From assembly GCF_008041945.1 (NCBI RefSeq), contig NZ_VKAD01000001.1:682001-746000 (forward strand): DNA of 64,000 bases, given 5' to 3'. A program made the position numbers and the translations under genes. The notes below the pieces were generated by a model. The model worked only from the letters and a program-made list of their open reading frames with translations, did not search any database and was not told the origin of the DNA. This DNA is from Reinekea thalattae (GTDB lineage Bacteria; Pseudomonadota; Gammaproteobacteria; Pseudomonadales; Natronospirillaceae). This document shows positions 53,803 through 60,043 of this stretch, one piece after another; positions within the stretch are counted from its first letter, which is position 1; the number at the start of each line of letters is the position of its first letter.

Positions 53803-54927
53803 CTACAACGGCGGCTGATTAGCCTGCATGCGCAACGCATTGGCGTATTGCTTTAAGATCAGCGGTTGAATCTCTTCTCGTGCCGACTGAACCCGCCGCT
53901 GCAATCGCTGAACGCTGTCTGGCTGCTGATCATCGATCTGAACTGTCTCACTAGAATCAAGCTGCTGTTGTGCCCAGTAGTTGGTAGCAAACGGCTGATA
54001 GTTTTGATGTATCTGCTGATCAATAGCGCGAGCCACTTCATCATCAGACTGGAAGTCGCCATTGAGCACTTCACCAAATTCTAAATGCACTCGCCCCTTC
54101 CAGCCTGTCATACCTTGAGCAATGGAGCGCAAATCTTCATCTTTACCCTTACGATAAGAGCCTTTAGTTTGCTGTGCATGTATTTCTCGGGCCTTGGCAA
54201 GATCCAGTGGATCTAACTCATAACTGATGGCAACCGGTACAATATTTAATTCATTGATATAGTCGGCGTAAGCTCGATCTTTGGGTCGGCTTAGGCTGAA
54301 CATGCCTATAACGGCAGAATTGGTACGGTCGTAACCGTCTTTTGCCCGGCCTTCACGTTGAGCGATCCAAATGTTGGCGTGCTCTTCAAGAATAGAAAAA
54401 TGAATGTATTTTGATAACTGCTGCGCAGCCTTGAGTCGTTCTTTCATGCCCTTTAGGCCACGCTTTACAATAAAGCTTTTATTTAAGCGCATTAGGTTGG
54501 ACGAAAATGGCTTGCTGAGCAAATTATCACCAACGGCAATACGCGCAGTCGCAAAACCATTGAGGTGCAACGCCCAATTCATCATCGTTGGGTCCATGAC
54601 AATATCGCGATGATTAGAGACAAAAAGGTAGGCTTTATTTTTATCTAAACGCTCTAGCCCATGTACAGAAAAATCAGCAATGGACTTTCGTAATAGACGA
54701 CGAATCACCGGCGCAAGCTTTAATTGAAAGCTATCAATGGAGCGAACGTTCCATGAGTAGGCTTTAAGGAACCACCGAATAAGAGTGCGAATAAACCAAG
54801 GCGCTTTCTTATTGAGCGATGGAGCAACCCAGGCAGCAATAGTTTGGCTAAATTCAGGGTCGTTGAGTGTCTCTTTTAATACAGTACGTGCTTCGGTGTC
54901 GTTATAAGGGCGAATATCGTCAAACAC
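53803..54927 (-). CDS. PlsC-like 1-acyl-glycerol-phosphate acyltransferase family protein
   Basis: A 374-aa protein with the acyltransferase fold. Motif I is NHRDIVMD, with one more residue between His and the last Asp than the classic HX4D. Motif III is REGRAKDGYDRT, with later VPVAISYEL. A long N-terminal region and a C-terminal coiled extension distinguish it from 1-acyl-sn-glycerol-3-phosphate acyltransferase PlsC (about 245 aa). Probable role in phospholipid or storage-lipid acylation; exact substrate unknown. It is isolated, with 186 bp to the next gene. Confidence 0.8.
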   Translation of the reverse strand: MFDDIRPYNDTEARTVLKETLNDPEFSQTIAAWVAPSLNKKAPWFIRTLIRWFLKAYSWNVRSIDSFQLKLAPVIRRLLRKSIADFSVHGLERLDKNKAYLFVSNHRDIVMDPTMMNWALHLNGFATARIAVGDNLLSKPFSSNLMRLNKSFIVKRGLKGMKERLKAAQQLSKYIHFSILEEHANIWIAQREGRAKDGYDRTNSAVIGMFSLSRPKDRAYADYINELNIVPVAISYELDPLDLAKAREIHAQQTKGSYRKGKDEDLRSIAQGMTGWKGRVHLEFGEVLNGDFQSDDEVARAIDQQIHQNYQPFATNYWAQQQLDSSETVQIDDQQPDSVQRLQRRVQSAREEIQPLILKQYANALRMQANQPPL

Positions 54928-55018
54928 TAAAAAATCTCATTTTCAAAAATCGGGCATAGACTAGAGCAATCCTCTGCACTTTACAGCCTTTCTTTTCATT
55001 TTAACGACCAACCTCTAC

Positions 55019-55321
55019 TTAAATCGTCCAGATCAAATAGCCGTCACTTAATTGGGCAGTAAAAGTAGGCTGCCTTGCCAATATGTAATCGGCTCCGGCT
55101 AACAATGCAAACAACAGATCATCGTTATACAGCTGGTAATCCTGTGCCTGTGGTTGCTGAACAAAACGAGCCAAGCCGATCTTTGCAACGTCAGGCCAGA
55201 GCTGTAAAAAACGTTGCTGCAATGGTGCTGGAATATCAAATTCGAGGCTTTGGTGCTGCTCCAGCCATTTTAGTTGAACCGTCGGTTGGTTTAACAACCT
55301 GTTCAGAGGCACTCGCTGCAT
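55019..55321 (-). CDS. Hypothetical protein in operon with HAD phosphatase
   Basis: A 100-aa soluble protein, no signal peptide or membrane helix. Aromatic and Gln-rich, with segments LQLWPDVAKIGLARFVQQP, NDDLLFALLAGADYIL and the C-terminus LSDGYLIWTI. It starts 2 bases behind the HAD gene, so the two are clearly co-transcribed. I do not recognise the family. Confidence 0.65.
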   Translation of the reverse strand: MQRVPLNRLLNQPTVQLKWLEQHQSLEFDIPAPLQQRFLQLWPDVAKIGLARFVQQPQAQDYQLYNDDLLFALLAGADYILARQPTFTAQLSDGYLIWTI

Positions 55322-55323
55322 CG

Positions 55324-55989
55324 TTACTCACCTCGGCCAGCGAACCAGTCAGGCAATAGTGCCAGCGAGTCCAACGCTACCGCCAATTGGTCACGCCAGT
55401 CATTTGATGTAGCTAATAGATCCGGCACATGCACCACCTGAGCACCAGCAGCGAGCCCTGCTTTTACGCCATTGGCGCTATCTTCGATCACCAAACAATG
55501 CTCAGGCGAAACATTCAACAAGGATGCGGCCGCCAAATAGGGCTCAGGATGTGGCTTGCCACAAGACACCTGATCGCCGCCGATCAAGGCGGTAAAATAA
55601 TCCAACAACCCGGTACGCTCTAACTTTAACCGCGCCTGTTCAGAATGCGAGCTAGTCACCACCATCTGCGGCAAGCCCTGTTGTTTAAAATATGTTAACG
55701 CTTGTTCAACGCCTGGTTTTACCTGTAAATCCGTCTCGATCAACTCAAGCAAACGATCACGCACCGCGCCATAGTAGCGCTCGCATTGAGCTAAAGAAGG
55801 TTCTACCTTGGTATACCATTGCAAGGTGCTATCACGATTCAAGCCGATGGTTTCTAAATAGCTCTGAGCCGGATTATCAAATAAATGCAACGGAGTATTA
55901 ACCTCGACAAAGGCCTGTTGGCAAAGCCGTTCCGTGTCGAGTAGTACGCCGTCCATATCCCAAAGAATTGCTTCAATTTGCATATCCAA
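55324..55989 (-). CDS. HAD-superfamily phosphatase (beta-phosphoglucomutase-like)
   Basis: A 221-aa HAD hydrolase: motif I WDMDGVLLDTE with nucleophilic Asp and acid/base Asp, an alpha-helical cap (about 20-85), motif II VVTSSHSEQ, motif III Lys in GKPHPEPY, and motif IV VIEDSANGVKAG. This pattern is closest to sugar-phosphate phosphatases such as YniC/hexitol phosphatase. Substrate unknown. First gene of a two-gene operon. Confidence 0.88.
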   Translation of the reverse strand: MDMQIEAILWDMDGVLLDTERLCQQAFVEVNTPLHLFDNPAQSYLETIGLNRDSTLQWYTKVEPSLAQCERYYGAVRDRLLELIETDLQVKPGVEQALTYFKQQGLPQMVVTSSHSEQARLKLERTGLLDYFTALIGGDQVSCGKPHPEPYLAAASLLNVSPEHCLVIEDSANGVKAGLAAGAQVVHVPDLLATSNDWRDQLAVALDSLALLPDWFAGRGE

Positions 55990-56109
55990 AGCCTTTTCTA
56001 ACCGCTCACTATTTAAACGGGTTTTATCTATTCATAAACAACCAACCAGCTAAGTGGTTAGCGACAATTAGGTAGCAATCTCTTAACAAGGAGCGATTAA
56101 CATGCTGCG

Positions 56110-56364
56110 CTAAGAGGTCTGTATAAAAAACTTACCGATACCGTAGGCATACAGGATAAGAAAAATAAGATTTACATATTTTAATTGCCGTTCGGTATGT
56201 AACCAGGCGCAATAAATCCAAATAAGGCAAAAAGGTACGCTGATAAACATGGTGTAAGGGTACCAATCTTGAATGATTGCAATAGTACTGATAACGCCCA
56301 AAAACAAAGCTAACCACTTTAGCGGCTGTTCGTATTTTGCAAACCTCATTAAAAAATCTGTCAT
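56110..56364 (-). CDS. Small membrane protein
   Basis: An 84-aa protein with three hydrophobic helices (about 13-32, 36-52, 60-80). Segments RFAKYEQPLKWLALFLGV and WYPYTMFISVPFCLIWIYCAW resemble small DUF6552-like or semiSWEET-like proteins of proteobacteria. That likeness is a guess. Its ATG at 56364 has no obvious Shine-Dalgarno. Function unknown. Confidence 0.55.
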   Translation of the reverse strand: MTDFLMRFAKYEQPLKWLALFLGVISTIAIIQDWYPYTMFISVPFCLIWIYCAWLHTERQLKYVNLIFLILYAYGIGKFFIQTS

Positions 56365-56477
56365 ATTAGAAACTCTGTCATATCGTTCAGCCTCAATTTT
56401 TTAGGGTTTAATTCTTTGTCTTAGCATGCCTTTACGTTCTCACCTAACGATGCCGTTACCTTCCACTGATGATGGCT

Positions 56478-57137
56478 TTATTTTATAACGGGGTAAGCAA
56501 TATCGCCCCAGTCTTCGTCGCCGGCATTTAACATGATGCGAATAATCACCGGCATTAAAAAGCTCAACAAGCCAGCTCCGTCTTCTACCTGCCGACGATT
56601 CACCTGACTTAAAAAGGTGGCACCGCCGAAAATCAATTGATTACGCAAGACAAAAAGTCGATCCAACACCACCAAACACAGATCAGCGACTCGCTGACGG
56701 CTAAGCGCATTTAATGCCTCTAACGACGACTGATCAAACTCGGCCCGCCAATGTTCATTGCCCTGCCGTTGAGACTGCCAAAACGGATGAAACACATAAG
56801 GATTTTTAATCAGGTTTTTAACGTGCAGCGAGTACTCTTCCCACAGGCAGCTATAGATCGCGCCATCGAAATCGTGCTTGATTAGTAATTCGATAAACTG
56901 AGAAAACTGCTGATGTTCTGCCAGCGCTTGTGTTTCCTGCTGGTCCAATGCGCAACAGGCATTTAATGAAACCCACAAGGCAATAAATTTCATGTCGGCG
57001 TTATCAGCCTGCTGTGCGCAGTGCAGCCAGCTAATGGCTCGATGCAGCCGAATGGCCTGCTCGTTTGTCAAATCAGATTGGCGATCTTTGAGTTCTTTTT
57101 TAAGCGCCAAAACTAATTCAGATGTGATAGCGGTCAT
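56478..57137 (-). CDS. HEPN-like protein lacking the usual catalytic His
   Basis: I place the start at ATG 57137 (MTAITSELV), giving 219 aa; the frame extends to 57275 without a good start signal. The protein is all-helical. Its C-terminal helix LCLVVLDRLFVLRNQLIFGGATFLSQVNRRQVEDG follows a family of HEPN-type proteins I recall with LRNQLVHGGATW...VNRDQVRDG, where R-N-x-x-x-H forms the RNase motif. Here Phe replaces that His, so the protein may be catalytically inactive. It lies downstream of the PLP enzyme. The family call is from memory. Confidence 0.6.
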   Translation of the reverse strand: MTAITSELVLALKKELKDRQSDLTNEQAIRLHRAISWLHCAQQADNADMKFIALWVSLNACCALDQQETQALAEHQQFSQFIELLIKHDFDGAIYSCLWEEYSLHVKNLIKNPYVFHPFWQSQRQGNEHWRAEFDQSSLEALNALSRQRVADLCLVVLDRLFVLRNQLIFGGATFLSQVNRRQVEDGAGLLSFLMPVIIRIMLNAGDEDWGDIAYPVIK

Positions 57138-57239
57138 GCACCATTCCGTGTAACCATAAAGGCTTAAGTTAACACAAAATCGACGGTTTGAGCTATTGAT
57201 CCTCGAAGGCTGTAGCCTTATCGCCGTGCAGCCCTTCCC

Positions 57240-57276
57240 AATGAGCCAGCAGTCGCCTGATGACTTCTGGCTCATT
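57240..57276 (-). other. Perfect 10-bp hairpin between PLP enzyme and HEPN-like gene
   Basis: AATGAGCCAG (57240-57249) and CTGGCTCATT (57267-57276) form a perfect stem with a 17-nt loop. No T-run follows on the minus strand. It lies beyond the stop-proximal repeats of the PLP gene and could be an RNA-processing or Rho-dependent signal. Confidence 0.6.
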
Positions 57277-57278
57277 AA

Positions 57279-57345
57279 CTTAACTACTTTAACCCACTTA
57301 ACACCTTGACTCGCTTAACTTCTTAATCCACTTAACTCAATGACT
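57279..57345. repeat. 17-18-nt tandem repeats spanning the PLP enzyme stop
   Basis: Units beginning CTTAAC at 57279, 57297, 57314 and 57331 (18, 17, 17 nt and a partial). All keep CTTAACnnCTTnA. The stop codon (57332-57334) lies in the gene-proximal partial unit. Confidence 0.8.
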
Positions 57346-58750
57346 GCCAAAAATCCAAATGACTCTGCTCTGGCGTAATCTGAGTATCTGATGGCAACTC
57401 GGCAACAGCCGCGATGGCATCCGCAATGCTATCAACCTGTTCATTTGTCATCATAGGGTGCAGACTCACCCGAACCCAGCCGGGTTTAAGATAACTGGAA
57501 TCTTGACTCAAGTACTGAGAAATAGAGTTCGAACGAGCTTTATCAATATCGAGCAAATAATGGCTGTAGGTGCCTGCGCAGGTATAGCCGCCTCGGGTTT
57601 CAATAGCATAACGCTCACTCAGAGCAACCACCGCTTTACGGTAATCTAAATTGCTAAACACCAATGAAAACACACTCAACCGTTCTCGTTGATGTCCAGA
57701 CAGCACACGCACATTGGCTATCTGATCCACTCGATCAAACAGCCGCTTATTCAACACCGCCTCTCTTTGCGCCATTGCCGACACGCCCATTTCTTCTTTT
57801 AACTGGATCGCCAAGGCGGTTTTTAAAACCTGTAAAATACCGGGGGTACCACCGGACTCGCGCTCCTCAATGTCATTAATATAGCGCTGACCACCCCATG
57901 GGTCAGTCCAAACAACGGTGCCTCCGCCCGGCACATCCGGTACCTTATTAGCGTAAAGGCTCTCATTAAATACCAACACACCACTGGAACCTGGGCCGCC
58001 CAAAAATTTATGCGGTGAAAAAAAGATCGCATCTAAGCGCTCTTCTTCATTCGGGTGCATATCGATCTCAACGTAAGGCGCTGACGCGGCAAAATCGACA
58101 AAGCAAACGCCACCTGCCTGATGCATGATTTTAGCGATCTCCCGATACGGCGTTTTAATACCAGTAACATTAGAAGCCGCCGTTACCGATGCTATTATCC
58201 GAGTATTAGCAGGCAGCTTTTGAAGATCGTCTCGAAGCCATTGTAAATCGATATCATCACCTTCAAGCATCGGGATAATACGAACCTGCGCCAAACTTTG
58301 CTGCCACATGACTTGGTTACTGTGATGTTCACGATGCGTCATATAAACAACCGGACGGTTCTCCATATGGGCAGCAATCAAGTTCTTATGGCTTTCATGG
58401 CACGACAAGCCCAATATTCGAATCAACTTTGCTAAAGCGGCGGTCATACCAAAACCAACATTCAGCAAAATATCCTGCTCTAATGCATTCACATGCTGTT
58501 TAATTTTTTGCTTAGCCTGCTCGACTAGAGCTGTCATTTGCCGACCACTATAACTGCTTCGCGTATGGGTATTAGCCATGACGCTGCCAGCTACATCAAC
58601 CAAGCGTTGCTCAATCGGCCGGTACAGCTTGCCGCCTGCCGTCCAATCGGCATAGATTCGATGAGGAGATTGTTGATCATGAATAGTATTGCGGCGAATC
58701 TCTGACCAGAAATCATACTCCGGCTGTTTAGTTACACTTGGTTGAGTCAT
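57332..58750 (-). CDS. Class-V aminotransferase-fold PLP enzyme (cysteine desulfurase-like)
   Basis: A 472-aa fold-type I PLP enzyme. N-terminal YADWTAGGKLYRPIE and NTHTRSSYSG, the PLP-binding His pair in THREHHSNQVMW, the Asp in VCFVDFAASAPY and the Schiff-base Lys in FFSPHKFLGGPGSSG are visible. A conserved Cys in GGYTCAGTYSHYLL could be a desulfurase-like nucleophile. The extended C-terminus is longer than in SufS (about 406 aa). It is divergent from a DecR-like regulator, so cysteine or related sulfur amino acid degradation is the best inference. Reaction unproven. Confidence 0.8.
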   Translation of the reverse strand: MTQPSVTKQPEYDFWSEIRRNTIHDQQSPHRIYADWTAGGKLYRPIEQRLVDVAGSVMANTHTRSSYSGRQMTALVEQAKQKIKQHVNALEQDILLNVGFGMTAALAKLIRILGLSCHESHKNLIAAHMENRPVVYMTHREHHSNQVMWQQSLAQVRIIPMLEGDDIDLQWLRDDLQKLPANTRIIASVTAASNVTGIKTPYREIAKIMHQAGGVCFVDFAASAPYVEIDMHPNEEERLDAIFFSPHKFLGGPGSSGVLVFNESLYANKVPDVPGGGTVVWTDPWGGQRYINDIEERESGGTPGILQVLKTALAIQLKEEMGVSAMAQREAVLNKRLFDRVDQIANVRVLSGHQRERLSVFSLVFSNLDYRKAVVALSERYAIETRGGYTCAGTYSHYLLDIDKARSNSISQYLSQDSSYLKPGWVRVSLHPMMTNEQVDSIADAIAAVAELPSDTQITPEQSHLDFWQSLS

Positions 58751-58767
58751 TAGGTTTTACTCAGAAA

Positions 58768-58856
58768 TTGGTATTTCCGATATAATATTCCCTATCTACT
58801 GCCCTTTTTTTCTAATTATCTGCTCAAAATACGATAGTATTGGTAAAAATTACCAA
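58768..58856. promoter_or_regulatory. Candidate operators between PLP enzyme and DecR-like regulator
   Basis: A perfect 17-bp inverted repeat TTGGTAA-AAA-TTACCAA lies at 58840-58856, 20 bp before the regulator ATG. A related half-site TTGGTATTTCC lies at 58768-58778 near the PLP gene start. Two sites with the same TTGGTA core in a 126-bp divergent region fit an Lrp-type regulator acting on both genes. Confidence 0.6.
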
Positions 58857-58876
58857 CATAATGACAATTAATAGAA

Positions 58877-59332
58877 ATGATTGATTCAACAGACAAACAA
58901 ATACTCCAACTACTACAAAGCGACGCGACACTATCGGTACAGCAAATTGCCGAGCGCATTCATCTCACCGTAAGCCCCTGTTGGCGCCGTATTCAAAATT
59001 TAGAAACAAAGGGGTTTATCGAAAAGCGTGTGGCGCTGCTAAACAGAGCCAAGCTTGATTTAGGTATCGATGTGTTCGTTTTTGTGCGCGCCAAAACCCA
59101 TAACGACCGCTGGCTGGAGCAATTCAGTTCTGCCGTCGAATCGCTGCCAGAGGTTTGTGAGGCCTACCGCATGAGTGGCGAAGTCGATTACTTATTAAGA
59201 GTGGTGGTGAAAGATATTCAGGCATACGATCATTTTTATAAGCGCTTAGTCAGCCGAGTCGATCTTGCCGATGTTAGCTCCAGCTTTGCTATGGAACGCA
59301 TGAAATACACAACAAAGCTGCCGTTAGAATAA
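58877..59332 (+). CDS. Lrp/AsnC family regulator, DecR-like
   Basis: A 151-aa regulator: helix-turn-helix (DKQILQLLQSDATLSVQQIAERIHLTVSPCWRRIQNLE), then the RAM ligand domain (VCEAYRMSGEVDYLLRVVV, YDHFYKRLVSRV). The ending SSFAMERMKYTTKLPLE is nearly the same as in E. coli DecR (YbaO), the activator of cysteine detoxification. Divergent PLP enzyme is the likely target; cysteine is the likely ligand. Confidence 0.88.
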   Translation: MIDSTDKQILQLLQSDATLSVQQIAERIHLTVSPCWRRIQNLETKGFIEKRVALLNRAKLDLGIDVFVFVRAKTHNDRWLEQFSSAVESLPEVCEAYRMSGEVDYLLRVVVKDIQAYDHFYKRLVSRVDLADVSSSFAMERMKYTTKLPLE

Positions 59333-59376
59333 TCGCTTGCTTGGTCTTCACATCATTTAACGATTGAGAGCCTCTA

Positions 59377-59892
59377 CTAACTATTTAAAGTCTCGACAAA
59401 ACGCGAAACATCATCCCAATTGGTGTACTCAATCGTACTGACACCATCGGTACAGCCGCCGGTCATTTTCATAATAAAGCGGATCATTTGCTTATCAAAA
59501 AAACCGTATTTCGGGTAAGCCAGCTGCCCAGCAAACATAGCGATATGATCGGGTAGCCAGCCGGTGCGTTTGAGAAATTTCTGAATATAGCTGCTTGTAT
59601 CAGGATCATTCTTACCGGGTTTACGCGCGGTTAAATTTACCGAGAAAAAGGCAGAGTCAATCGAGGCTAACCATTCTCGATGCCGCTGAATCAATTTAAT
59701 TAAATCCTTGTTGTAATGGCCGTAACGAATCGAGCTGCCGATAACAATGCGACTCACCTGCTCCCGCTTTGGGTAATCTTCGAACGACTCAAACGGAATC
59801 ACATCGACATCATCTGGCCAATCTTTGGCCATGGCTTGAGCAATTTTTTGGGTTTGCCCATCAACCGTAGAATAGATAATCAGGCTATGCAC
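59377..59892 (-). CDS. hemG: Menaquinone-dependent protoporphyrinogen IX dehydrogenase
   Basis: Flavodoxin-like enzyme that oxidises protoporphyrinogen IX in heme synthesis and passes electrons to quinones. N-terminal FMN loop IIYSTVDGQTQKIA, then IVIGSSIRYGHYN, FFSVNLTARKPGKNDPDT with the long insert loop typical of HemG, and IMKMTGGCTDG. At 171 aa it is close to E. coli HemG (181). Monocistronic, convergent with the DecR-like gene. Confidence 0.93.
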   Translation of the reverse strand: MHSLIIYSTVDGQTQKIAQAMAKDWPDDVDVIPFESFEDYPKREQVSRIVIGSSIRYGHYNKDLIKLIQRHREWLASIDSAFFSVNLTARKPGKNDPDTSSYIQKFLKRTGWLPDHIAMFAGQLAYPKYGFFDKQMIRFIMKMTGGCTDGVSTIEYTNWDDVSRFVETLNS

Positions 59893-59933
59893 TGGTGGCT
59901 CCTATCGAGTTTTTAGCCATCATAACAAATAAT

Positions 59934-59962
59934 AAAAAAAGCACCCTTAAAGAGTGCTTTTC
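59934..59962 (-). terminator. Terminator of feoAB
   Basis: On the minus strand AAGCACTC pairs with GGGTGCTT (one G-U pair) around TTTAA, followed by seven T. It lies about 80 bases behind feoB, partly inside A/T-rich repeats. Confidence 0.75.
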
Positions 59963-60026
59963 TTTTAAAAAAACTTTTTTTCTAAAGGATACTTTTACTT
60001 TAAAAAGTACTTTTACTTTGGCTGAC
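59955..60026. repeat. About four imperfect 18-nt A/T-rich repeats behind feoB
   Basis: Units near 59955, 59973, 59991 and 60009 share ACTTTTACTTTAAAAAGT-like sequence; the last two carry the identical 12-nt TACTTTTACTTT at an 18-nt period. Low complexity inflates the similarity of the outer units. The feoB stop is at 60044-60046. Confidence 0.65.
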
Positions 60027-60043
60027 AGATTGCGCACTCATGT

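Noticed and set aside
57138-57275. N-terminal extension of the HEPN-like protein (46 residues)
   Set aside because: It has no ribosome-binding site, runs through a hairpin arm and does not resemble the family start.
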